The notes: a model not told the origin generated them from the sequence alone. A DNA stretch of 8,570 nt from an uncultured Verrucomicrobiota bacterium (GCA_937873255.1 CALMVM010000391.1:1453-10022), one strand, 5' to 3'; counted from the first letter of the stretch, positions 1 to 5,649 are shown. Numbers and translations are program-made.

Positions 1-416
1 TAGCGGCACGCACTTCGTGTGAAGTCCAACGAAGTCAATAAAAGAGAAGCTTCTGTTTCGTTTGGCTTGATTCAGGTAGTGCCATATAGAACATCGCAAC
101 GCAAACAAATTGTTCTTCCGAACCCGGACAACTCAGCCTGGGATCGCTCGGAAGACCCGATGCCGACTTATTTCCCGCGACCCTTCCTCCGACGTTGCAG
201 CAACGTCGGTCCGCCCTGGCTCTCTCCCTCCGGGGCCGGGCGACCGGAAGGGGGGCATCCGCCCTTTTCGCGGGAATAAGTCTCTATTTTCGCATCTGGA
301 CTCGAAACTAACCTGACCATCTGCGGTTGATGCAATGCTCTGAAAAATTCTGTTTCGGAAGCGAGCGAGAGCGTAATCTGCAACCGCCAAGCACGAACGC
401 AGATGACCGGCAAATG
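1..416. other. Gene-free left edge containing a structured repeat
   Basis: I see no convincing gene here. Short open frames exist on both strands, but they start at GTG or TTG without ribosome binding sites. They also run through a G+C-rich segment whose inverted-repeat structure (159-296) explains their openness better than coding does. The last 120 bases or so lie downstream of the minus-strand gene that ends at 417, so they are its 3' flank. No tRNA, rRNA or obvious terminator was recognised. Confidence 0.5.
159..296. repeat. Nested inverted-repeat element (REP/MITE-like or structured RNA)
   Basis: An outer arm at 165-180 (GACTTATTTCCCGCGA) pairs with 268-282 (TCGCGGGAATAAGTC) with a single bulged base. 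Five further bases, GATGC at 159-163 and GCATC at 292-296, can extend the pairing outside it. Inside lie CCCTTCC (181-187) pairing with GGAAGGG (246-252), a 10-base perfect dyad with arms 189-198 and 200-209 around one central base, and a small hairpin GGGC-ATCC-GCCC (253-264). The paired segments abut each other, so the whole folds on paper as a multi-branched cloverleaf. Terminal inverted repeats with a folded interior and no gene suggest a miniature transposable element or dispersed REP-like repeat; a structured non-coding RNA is the alternative. No target-site duplication was seen. Confidence 0.6.
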
Positions 417-824
417 TCAGTCTTGCTTGCTGCCTTCCGCCTTCCAGCGTTTGTCAGCCCGCTTCCGCGCCAGCAAAATGGTTTCGTCGGTCAACTCCTC
501 GTCGTCGGCAAGGTTGCATTCTTCCAAAACCAGATCGCGCCAACGTTGGGTGTTCTTCGCCCAACCACGGATGCGCTTTTCCAGTTGCGTTTGCAGCCAG
601 CGATCTGCCAGGGACAGGTTGCGCCGCAGAGATTGACGCGCGAGGTCCACCATCGGGATGGGGTCGTTGGGTTTGCGCCGCTGATCCACCTGATGCAAGC
701 AGCCTTCCACAAATCGGTTTACTAACTCGTTGGGGCTAATCTTCACGACGGCGGCTAGGTCGATGACGCGCGCGGTCAAGCGGTCGTGGATCATGACGGT
801 GACGCGCTTCTTTTCCGAGATCAT
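417..824 (-). CDS. Ribbon-helix-helix-like DNA-binding protein, hypothetical
   Basis: This predicted 135-residue soluble protein is probably a DNA-binding regulator. The N-terminus looks like a ribbon-helix-helix fold: a short strand of alternating residues (K6-R-V-T-V-M-I12) followed by two helices at about 14-27 and 30-43, with SPNELV opening the second. The remainder (about 50-135) is helical, strongly charged and rich in Arg, Lys, Glu and Trp, and I do not recognise it. I chose the ATG at 824. The frame is open upstream to a TTG at 854, but the ATG matches the start of the fold; neither start has a clear Shine-Dalgarno. The gene is divergent from the helix-turn-helix gene at 987, and the region between carries two dyads that could be its operators. 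An antitoxin-type or mobile-element control role is possible, but no toxin-like partner is visible. Confidence 0.7.
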   Translation of the reverse strand: MISEKKRVTVMIHDRLTARVIDLAAVVKISPNELVNRFVEGCLHQVDQRRKPNDPIPMVDLARQSLRRNLSLADRWLQTQLEKRIRGWAKNTQRWRDLVLEECNLADDEELTDETILLARKRADKRWKAEGSKQD

Positions 825-867
825 GGGCACCGAGGATACGGACCAATCCTGCAAAGATCAAGACATG

Positions 868-936
868 AAACCTTATGGTTTTTGCTGCATGCCATCTTAT
901 ATCCTCTCTGTAGGAGGCACGTTTATTGCTATAAAC
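868..936. promoter_or_regulatory. Divergent promoter/operator region with two dyads
   Basis: This lies between the divergent genes starting at 824 (minus) and 987 (plus). Two inverted repeats with the same geometry occur: AAACC-TTAT-GGTTT at 868-881 and GTTTAT-TGCT-ATAAAC at 921-936, each with a 4-base spacer. The second overlaps a TATAAA hexamer (930-935) that could be a -10 element for the plus-strand gene. A TATAAG-like hexamer on the minus strand near 898-903 could serve the other gene. No good -35 match was found at 17 bases from either. Short dyads of this kind fit a ribbon-helix-helix or excisionase-type regulator acting on its own promoter. Confidence 0.35.
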
Positions 937-986
937 CGCTTGCCTTAACCAAATGAAAACTACGCATCGAAAGCTGCGCTTCCGCA

Positions 987-1562
987 ATGAACAACGACCA
1001 CCGAGAGTTTTTGAATCTCCGCCGCCTGCCCGGCTCCATTGACGCCGAGCAGACCGCCGTCCTGTTGGGCATCCCCGTCACTTCCATCGCAATTTTGGTC
1101 AAGAAGGGCTTTCTCAAGCCGCTTGGCAAAACCGTCGCCCATAACGCGCCGCGCCGGTTTGCTTCTGCCGCCGTCGTCGAACTGATGCAAGACGCCGAGC
1201 AGATGCACAAAATGCAGCACTTCATCAGTTCGCACTGGCGCGAGCGCAATGGCACTCGGGCCAGCAAGAATTTTGAACTGGCCCGGTCCGGCAAGAGTTG
1301 CGAGGGAACTTCGTCCGCAGGTTTCCGCCGAACAGAACCGGAAACGTGCGGACGGATGGGCTGCCGAACACGGGCGAAGCACTTCTACGTGTTCACGGTG
1401 CGAAGGGTTTTCTCTCTTGGTTCTTGTGTGGTTGGCGGAGGAAAGGGAACCACGTTGGCAAGTTGGTTGGCCTCGTATTCTTCCAGAGACGGATTCATCA
1501 CGGCTTCGTGGAAGGAGTACGCTTCCGTCATTGCCGGGCTTTGGTGCCCCAGTGCCTTTTGA
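987..1562 (+). CDS. Helix-turn-helix (MerR/excisionase-like) protein, C-terminal end uncertain
   Basis: The first 95 residues or so form a coherent small DNA-binding protein. IDAEQTAVLLGIPVTSIAIL (18-37) is a typical helix-turn-helix. KKGFLKPLGK...RRFASAAVVELM (39-67) resembles the wing and 'column' region of MerR/excisionase-like proteins, and a basic helix SSHWRERNGTRASKN (81-95) closes it. Such proteins commonly accompany recombinases as directionality factors or repressors. Beyond residue 95 the reading frame continues to 1562 but becomes low-quality sequence that overlaps the 3' end of the convergent recombinase by 178 bases. A shift of one base near 1271 would reach a TGA at 1274-1276 and give a protein of about 95 residues. 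The natural end is therefore uncertain: a frameshift or lost stop is likely. The ATG lacks an obvious Shine-Dalgarno. Confidence 0.6.
   Translation: MNNDHREFLNLRRLPGSIDAEQTAVLLGIPVTSIAILVKKGFLKPLGKTVAHNAPRRFASAAVVELMQDAEQMHKMQHFISSHWRERNGTRASKNFELARSGKSCEGTSSAGFRRTEPETCGRMGCRTRAKHFYVFTVRRVFSLGSCVVGGGKGTTLASWLASYSSRDGFITASWKEYASVIAGLWCPSAF
1312..1354. terminator. Long hairpin between convergent genes
   Basis: The left arm 1313-1327 (GTCCGCAGGTTTCCG) pairs with the right arm 1339-1353 (CGGAAACGTGCGGAC) at 14 of 15 positions around an 11-base loop, and C1312-G1354 extends the stem. It lies just downstream of the recombinase stop (1385, minus strand) and past the likely natural end of the plus-strand gene, where a bidirectional terminator is expected. 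There is no U-run on either side, so a Rho-independent terminator in the strict sense is not shown. An mRNA-stabilising hairpin or a protein-binding dyad are alternatives. Confidence 0.45.
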
Positions 1563-2389
1563 GCATACCGCATCGGGTAGCCCGCCTGCGCGGCGCGGCC
1601 CGCCCAAGCGTAGCGGTAACTGTGCAGGGAAGCCTTCTTGATCTGCAAAAGTTTGCAGCGACGGTAAAACTCGGAAGCGCGATCCTTCGATTTCTGCTGC
1701 GCGATTTTCGGAAAGAGGAATCCATTTTTGGGTAACTCATCGAGCAGTTGCTGCATCGTTGGTCCGACCCGTTGGCACGCTGGCGGTGCATTCTCTGGCA
1801 ACTTGCCGCGCCGGTAGGCAAGCACTTGAGCCTGGACGTTCTCGGCCCGCAAACGCGCGATGTCGCCCTGCGAACCGCCGGTCATCCACAGCATCTGATA
1901 GTATGCTCGCCGCTCGGGATTGTTCTTTTCGGCAGCAAGGATGCGTTGGTGCTCCTCGGCGGTGATGCCGCGCTTGGGATTCTTCCCGACCTTTGGCCAC
2001 GCGGCTTTCGCCATGATGATCCACGGCAACCAGTTCAAATCCTCGGCCTTGGTGTTGATGAGCAACAAGTGGCGGATCGGGTCGAAGTCGCGGCCCGCGA
2101 ACGCGCGCTGGCAGCGTTCCTTGGATGTGTTCCGACCTCGATCAGAATACACCGCCATCACCATCGCCCAAGTGCGGTTGGTGATCTCTGCGTCGTGCGC
2201 CTTCAAGTACACGCGGGCGAGATCGAGGTTGAGCCGTGGCTGGGCCACGGATTCGTTGGCGGCGCGCAGCTTTTCCTTGGCAGCGTGTTTGTCTTTGGTG
2301 CGAAGGCTCACTTGCGCCTTGGTCTGGGTGTCTTCCTGGTAGTAGATGCCGTTGGAACGGCGATACAAACGGTATTTGGCTTCTGGCAC
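1385..2389 (-). CDS. Tyrosine recombinase / phage-type integrase with atypical Arg I box
   Basis: This 334-residue protein is predicted to cut and rejoin DNA at specific sites for integration or excision. The N-terminal part (1-130) is the basic core-binding region. The catalytic domain follows: box I is WMTGGSQGDIARL (168-180), a conserved Lys candidate K196 lies in YRRGK, box II is HSYRYAWAGRA (256-266) with H256 and R259, then LGHQS with H282, and the nucleophile is probably Y291 in TEAYSFHE. In the usual TGxRxxEL box the first catalytic Arg would sit where S173 stands. From memory, related verrucomicrobial recombinases share this TGGSQ variant, so it is probably a family trait, not decay. 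The start is GTG, preceded by a strong AAGGAG at ideal spacing. The DNA-binding genes at 417 and 987 are plausible partners. Confidence 0.9.
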   Translation of the reverse strand: MPEAKYRLYRRSNGIYYQEDTQTKAQVSLRTKDKHAAKEKLRAANESVAQPRLNLDLARVYLKAHDAEITNRTWAMVMAVYSDRGRNTSKERCQRAFAGRDFDPIRHLLLINTKAEDLNWLPWIIMAKAAWPKVGKNPKRGITAEEHQRILAAEKNNPERRAYYQMLWMTGGSQGDIARLRAENVQAQVLAYRRGKLPENAPPACQRVGPTMQQLLDELPKNGFLFPKIAQQKSKDRASEFYRRCKLLQIKKASLHSYRYAWAGRAAQAGYPMRYAQKALGHQSPAMTEAYSFHEAVMNPSLEEYEANQLANVVPFPPPTTQEPREKTLRTVNT

Positions 2390-2397
2390 GGTCGTTT

Positions 2398-2403
2398 CTC
2401 CTT
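2398..2403 (-). promoter_or_regulatory. Ribosome binding site fixing the recombinase GTG start
   Basis: On the minus strand AAGGAG lies eight bases before the GTG at 2389. It is one of the clearest Shine-Dalgarno sequences in the window and supports the GTG over longer open-frame alternatives. Confidence 0.7.
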
Positions 2404-2520
2404 CTGGTGGTTGCCAGGGAAAAACATACCGAACCGACCGCCGGGGCCGTTAATGCGTAGTGCCTGCCTCGCGGGTTCCTTCTCGCCGCCCTAGTGGCGT
2501 CCTTTCGAGCGTGCCAGCGA

Positions 2521-2543
2521 TTTACTGGCAATTTCACTGGCAG
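2521..2543. repeat. Paired direct repeat, copy 1 (CTGGCA pair)
   Basis: TTTACTGGCAA (2521-2531) is followed at once by TTTCACTGGCAG (2532-2543), a tandem of 11 and 12 bases sharing the TTT-x-CTGGCA core. A second copy of the same layout occurs 213 bases downstream. Its position behind the recombinase makes arm-type binding sites a possibility. On the minus strand it reads as Ser-Glu-Ile-Ala-Ser-Lys, so a coding origin cannot be excluded. Confidence 0.5.
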
Positions 2544-2733
2544 ATGGCCGTTTTCTGGTCTTTCGATTCGTGCAAGTGGCTCGTTTGCAGCGCATTATGA
2601 TTTGGCTCCAGCGGTAGGATTCGGTCGCTCCGACTCGTGTGTTTACAGAGAGAGCATGCACGATTTCTCCTCGCGCGACAAGGCTAATCGGCCACTGTGC
2701 TGCCACTACTCCGGCAGTGTCCTTCCGCGCCCA

Positions 2734-2756
2734 TTTACTGGAAGTTTTGCTGGAAG
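2734..2756. repeat. Paired direct repeat, copy 2 (CTGGAA pair)
   Basis: TTTACTGGAAG (2734-2744) and TTTTGCTGGAAG (2745-2756) repeat the 11+12 layout seen at 2521, with CTGGAA in place of CTGGCA. The 213-base offset is a multiple of three, so on the minus strand both copies fall in the same frame and read SSKTSSK here. A duplicated short protein motif or a duplicated protein-binding site would both fit. Confidence 0.5.
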
Positions 2757-3004
2757 TGGAATTGGTCCAAAAGCCACTGGCTTGCCGGATAGGACGGGCA
2801 TCATTTACTTCGGCTCGGCAAGAAAGTGGACCGCTACAATCCACAATATACCGGGGGACGCTCCGGTCGTCGCGTCCAACCTGGCTGTGGCTTACGCGTG
2901 GACCGACCAGCCCGACCTAGTTTGCGGAGTCATTGAGGAATGGGTGAACCGTCTCGCGGGCATCGTGACGTTCCTGCCCTTTAGTTTCCAGCTACCCGGT
3001 TTAA

Positions 3005-3160
3005 GCCCACCGTCTTCAGACGGTCCGCTTCAGCGCGTTTCCTCTCCATCAATAGCGCCGAAGGTGCTCTGACCTGGCAACCCTTTAGTGCGCCGCAATG
3101 CGGGGTACATCGCACCTTTTAGGTGCTGCCCATCCCACCAGCTTTAGCTGGTGGTCGTTG
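3005..3160. mobile_element. IS200/IS605-like hairpin cluster without transposase (possible mini-element)
   Basis: Four hairpins follow one another: ACCGTCT-TC-AGACGGT (3009-3024), CCGC-AAT-GCGG (3093-3103), GCACCT-TTT-AGGTGC (3112-3126) and CCACCAGC-TTTA-GCTGGTGG (3135-3154). The first and last are each preceded by GCCCA or CCCA and have TTCA or TTTA tips, the usual look of the subterminal palindromes at the ends of IS200/IS605-family insertion sequences, which are recognised as single-stranded hairpins by TnpA. No TnpA or TnpB reading frame remains beside them. This fits an internally deleted, palindrome-associated mini-element of about 150 bases, or one end carrying a remnant of a TnpB guide-RNA scaffold. 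The assignment rests on hairpin shape only. Confidence 0.4.
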
Positions 3161-3704
3161 AGCTACAGCGACCTGCGGCTGAACCCGCTCTGAGAGCCGT
3201 TGCGTGGTCCCCCCCCGCTTCCATGCGCTGGTCGGGCGACTCGCGCCCGATGGGAAGCGTTGAGCTAGCGTCTTCCGCGCCTATTTCCCCGCCGGTTTCG
3301 CTTCTTCCGCGCCCGGAAACGACGCTTCCCCGATGCATCTGCGAGTTTCCCCCGGACTCATCGTTTCCCTGCTCGGAAATTGCCTTCCATCGCTCGGAAT
3401 CAATCATTCTCCGCCTGGGTTCCGAAAACTTCCGCCCGTATTCCGCGTTTCTCCGCCCGGAAATCCGGGTTCCGGGAAGTTTTGCGAGTGTTTGCGAGTA
3501 GGAACAGAGTAAGCCTGTCAAAATATCTCTCTGTGCATCAGCATTTTATGCATGAGATTCTCTGCAAGGCGATGCGTCGCAGAAATCTACCAGCATGAAA
3601 TATAACCCGTGAATTGAACTCGCCAACTGGCCCGACTGCGTGGTAAACACCCTGCGTCTTTTATCGGAGCCTTGCCTTATCAATCCCTCATCCACAGCCC
3701 GCTT
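3161..3704. other. Gene-free stretch with degenerate repeat, upstream of the fibronectin gene
   Basis: No gene is supported. Open frames on both strands between 3144 and 3521 begin at weak start codons and merely translate the degenerate repeat of about 21 bases found at 3273-3480. A run of eight C residues occurs at 3209-3216. From about 3520 to 3700 composition is more even. This part must contain the promoter of the fibronectin gene, but I found no pair of -35 and -10 hexamers at acceptable spacing, and no Shine-Dalgarno before the chosen ATG at 3705. Confidence 0.4.
3273..3480. repeat. Degenerate tandem repeat of about 21 bp with TTCC...GGAA dyads
   Basis: TTCC or a close variant recurs at about 3285, 3305, 3326, 3347, 3365, 3385, 3407, 3430, 3450 and 3470, spacings of 18-23 bases with a mean near 20.6. 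Several units carry GGAA six or seven bases later, giving dyads such as TTCC-GCGCCC-GGAA (3305-3318), TTCC-CTGCTC-GGAA (3365-3378) and TTCC-ATCGCTC-GGAA (3385-3399). The period equals two helical turns or seven codons. On the minus strand one frame gives seven- to eight-residue units rich in Ser, Glu and Arg (for example KFSEPRRR). It may be a decayed repeat-protein gene or a non-coding dispersed repeat. Confidence 0.5.
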
Positions 3705-4343
3705 ATGAAGGTTACACTCTACCTCAAAGACCTCACCGATCCTCAGATGATCACGTCGGCCAGCACGGTCATCACTGACCTGACCGGCAACGCCAAGTTC
3801 ACGCTCAAGCCGACGCTGCCCACGCTAACGACGTTGCGCGACGCGGCGCAGCATGGGCTGGACGCTGTGGCCGCCGCGCGGCAGGCGTTGACGATGGCCG
3901 TCACTGCCAAGGACAACGCGCTCGACGCCCTGCGCGCCGGGTTGCCCGACGAGGCGTCCACCGTCGAAGACACGATCAACACCCTGCCCGACGACCATCA
4001 GGAAGCCGCCATCGAGAGCGTGGGTATGAAAGCGCAGAGCGCGCCGACGCGCGTGACCTCGCTCGACGCCGTGACGAATCTCTCATTGACGGCCAGCGAC
4101 GTGCCGGGCGTGTTGGACTGGCAATGTGACCCGGTAGACCGGGTGCGTTTCTACGTGGTCGAATACACGCTCGACCCGGTCTCGCCGACGGCCAAGTGGC
4201 TGCCAGGCCGTACGTCCACCAAGAGCAGCGGCGAACTGACCGGCCTGACGAGCGGCGTGTCGGTGAGCGTGCGTGTCCACGCCGAAGGCAGCCAGGGCAT
4301 CACCGGCGCGCCAGACATCGCGGGGCCGAAGACCACGCCGTAG
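3705..4343 (+). CDS. Fibronectin type III domain protein
   Basis: A 212-residue protein of unknown role. I remember similar proteins starting MKVTLYLK.LTDPQ from Verrucomicrobiota genomes. Residues 1-40 form a compact conserved start, 41-110 are helical and rich in Ala, Asp and Thr and probably form a helical hairpin, and about 114-212 form one fibronectin type III sandwich. The last shows W139 in the B strand, the FYVVEY strand (149-154) and the LTGLTSGVSVSVRVHA signature (168-183). There is no signal peptide or membrane segment, so export is not shown. I chose the ATG at 3705 because MKVTLYL matches the family start; the frame extends to a TTG at 3672 without support. Composition is very G+C-rich with G/C-ending codons, unlike the operon that follows, so this gene probably belongs to the resident genome. 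Confidence 0.85.
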   Translation: MKVTLYLKDLTDPQMITSASTVITDLTGNAKFTLKPTLPTLTTLRDAAQHGLDAVAAARQALTMAVTAKDNALDALRAGLPDEASTVEDTINTLPDDHQEAAIESVGMKAQSAPTRVTSLDAVTNLSLTASDVPGVLDWQCDPVDRVRFYVVEYTLDPVSPTAKWLPGRTSTKSSGELTGLTSGVSVSVRVHAEGSQGITGAPDIAGPKTTP

Positions 4344-4443
4344 GGTGAGAGTTTGCCGCAGCAGCAGTGTTGTATACAAACAGCTATGCGGAGCAATCGC
4401 ATCTGGCTCCATAATCTATCTTGACCAAAACCGAATTAAATCA
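4344..4443 (+). promoter_or_regulatory. Leader of the three-gene operon with a 10-bp palindrome
   Basis: This 100-base gap holds the change from G+C-rich to A+T-rich sequence and must contain the promoter of the downstream operon. A perfect palindrome TTGTATACAA lies at 4370-4379 and could be an operator. CATAAT at 4410-4415 resembles a -10 hexamer, but I see no matching -35 at 17 bases. No Shine-Dalgarno precedes the ATG at 4444. Confidence 0.3.
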
Positions 4444-5622
4444 ATGGGTGATACATCTTCGAAAACATCGACGTGGGTTGCACAAAAAACGAGCGACATC
4501 AGAACAGTAACCGCACAATTTCTTTATGAACTAGCTCCTAAAGACGGGTTAGTGATAGGAGGCGGTGCGATGCTCCTGCTTTTAATTGCCCTGTCAGCCA
4601 AATATTGGCTTCCCGAAGATTTTCGCACAATCTTGGTTGGGGCATTCTCATCGCTGTTAATTTATATATTCGGCTTGATTGTGCAATCTAGGAAAAACGT
4701 CGAAGGGCCCCGGGCTCCCATCAAATATCTTGAATATCCAACAGAGATTTCGAAAGCCACGAAGGAGGTATTTGTATACACAACATTTTTACGTTCACTA
4801 TCTTGCAAAAAGGAACATAGCGATGAAAAAGATCGATGGTACGCAGCCCTAAAGACAGTGTGTGAAGGAACCGAGGTTACAGTCAAATTTTCTTTTCTAG
4901 ATCCAGATAAAGATAATGAAATTGCCTCGGTTGCGGTTAAAACGAGACAGCGCGAACTCAAAAAGTGGGCTGACGAGGAAAAGAAGGACGAAGTAAATGT
5001 CCGAGAAATGATCAAGCAGAATTTGTGGACATTGTATTGCTGGGTCAGGTACGAAGGTTTCAAGAATATCGTCGTGTGTAAATACAGCCGGACTCCTCCG
5101 CTCTCGATTTTACAAGCCGATTCGGTATATTCAATTGCACCTTATGAAATTAAGCCCTTGGACCAAACGGAAAGATTCAACGCCTACAAGGATAGTTCTT
5201 TAGGAAAATTTATTCGGCGGATGGTCGATGATCTCGATACAGACATTTGCTCCGCCGTGGGTGACAACGGGGCACTTGTCTGGTTTGACGAGGTATTAGT
5301 AGAATTCCAAACCTCGAGTGGCACGGTGGAAAAATCGTTCCCATACGTTGTGATGGATGATAAGAAAGCGTTTGCTGCATGGATAGATCACCACTATTCA
5401 GGCAAATACTATGAAGTTGATGGCTTGGAGGATGAAATTCCTACTTTCCACATAAAAGCATGCAGCAAGGAAAATCGTTTTACAAAAGAAGTGGTAACAG
5501 GCCAATCAATTTGGCCAGGATCCGGTCCAGATCGTACTTCTCTTGAACTGGCGTTTAAGGAATACTACGAGGTTGACGTGCATGTGGTTCGGTTTTTCCC
5601 CATTGGAATCGCGCAGTTTTAG
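4444..5622 (+). CDS. Two-helix membrane protein with cytosolic PLD-like/DUF5919-type domain, hypothetical
   Basis: A 392-residue inner-membrane protein. After a short polar N-terminus two hydrophobic helices follow (about 35-56, GLVIGGGAMLLLLIAL..., and 62-81, TILVGAFSSLLIYIFGLIV) joined by a tight turn, so both ends should face the cytosol. Residues 95-260 show a pattern I associate with PLD-fold-like (DUF5919-type) sensor domains: FLDPDKDNE (151-159), a long charged helix, WTLYCWVRYEGFKNIVV, then RTPPLSILQADSVYSIAPY (216-234). No HKD catalytic motif is present, so binding or sensing is more likely than hydrolysis. The last 110 residues are unrecognised. It heads the operon, 27 bases before the oxidoreductase gene. 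I start at the ATG 4444; the frame is open further upstream to 4273 but overlaps the fibronectin gene there. Low G+C suggests acquisition. It could be a membrane effector or receptor for a signal made by the cyclase gene. Confidence 0.75.
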   Translation: MGDTSSKTSTWVAQKTSDIRTVTAQFLYELAPKDGLVIGGGAMLLLLIALSAKYWLPEDFRTILVGAFSSLLIYIFGLIVQSRKNVEGPRAPIKYLEYPTEISKATKEVFVYTTFLRSLSCKKEHSDEKDRWYAALKTVCEGTEVTVKFSFLDPDKDNEIASVAVKTRQRELKKWADEEKKDEVNVREMIKQNLWTLYCWVRYEGFKNIVVCKYSRTPPLSILQADSVYSIAPYEIKPLDQTERFNAYKDSSLGKFIRRMVDDLDTDICSAVGDNGALVWFDEVLVEFQTSSGTVEKSFPYVVMDDKKAFAAWIDHHYSGKYYEVDGLEDEIPTFHIKACSKENRFTKEVVTGQSIWPGSGPDRTSLELAFKEYYEVDVHVVRFFPIGIAQF

Positions 5623-5649
5623 CGTAGCTTATGGGCAGGAATCTAACAC

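Larger units (their letters stand above)
2390..3000. other. About 600 bases behind the recombinase without a convincing gene
   Basis: Both strands stay open over long stretches (plus 2494-3072 from a GTG; minus 2844-2491 from a GTG), but neither translation looks like a known protein and neither start has a ribosome binding site. The best small candidate is a 34-codon basic frame on the minus strand, 2595 to 2491. It begins at an ATG with GGAG about ten bases upstream and ends in ARSKGRH about 100 bases before the recombinase start. The region also carries the paired direct repeats at 2521 and 2734. An attachment site or recombinase-binding arms would be expected near here, but none can be proven from sequence alone. 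Confidence 0.35.

Noticed and set aside
327..725. Plus-strand open frame opposite the ribbon-helix-helix gene
   Set aside because: It is antisense to a more convincing protein and has no recognisable fold or ribosome binding site.
1748..2494. Long plus-strand open frame opposite the recombinase
   Set aside because: It is the complement of a well-supported recombinase gene; its translation is rich in Leu, Val and Gly and has no family-like motif, and no ribosome binding site precedes it.
2494..3072. 192-codon plus-strand open frame from a GTG
   Set aside because: No Shine-Dalgarno, no recognisable domain, and it runs into the hairpin cluster at 3009-3154; the FTGNFTG and FTGSFAG echoes simply translate the direct repeats.
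3009..3154. Successive hairpins read as a CRISPR array
   Set aside because: The stems differ in sequence and spacing, there are no identical repeats or spacers of equal length, and no cas gene is present.
3209..3216. Run of eight C residues
   Set aside because: It could be a phase-variation tract, but no gene is read across it, so it has no visible consequence.
3144..3521. Open frames on both strands over the 21-bp repeat
   Set aside because: Both strands are open because the repeat period is close to seven codons; starts are weak and no domain is visible. A decayed repeat-protein gene is possible but not supported.
3688..3696. DnaA-box-like TCATCCACA
   Set aside because: A single site, one mismatch from the consensus, without an A+T-rich unwinding region or a replication gene nearby; not an origin.
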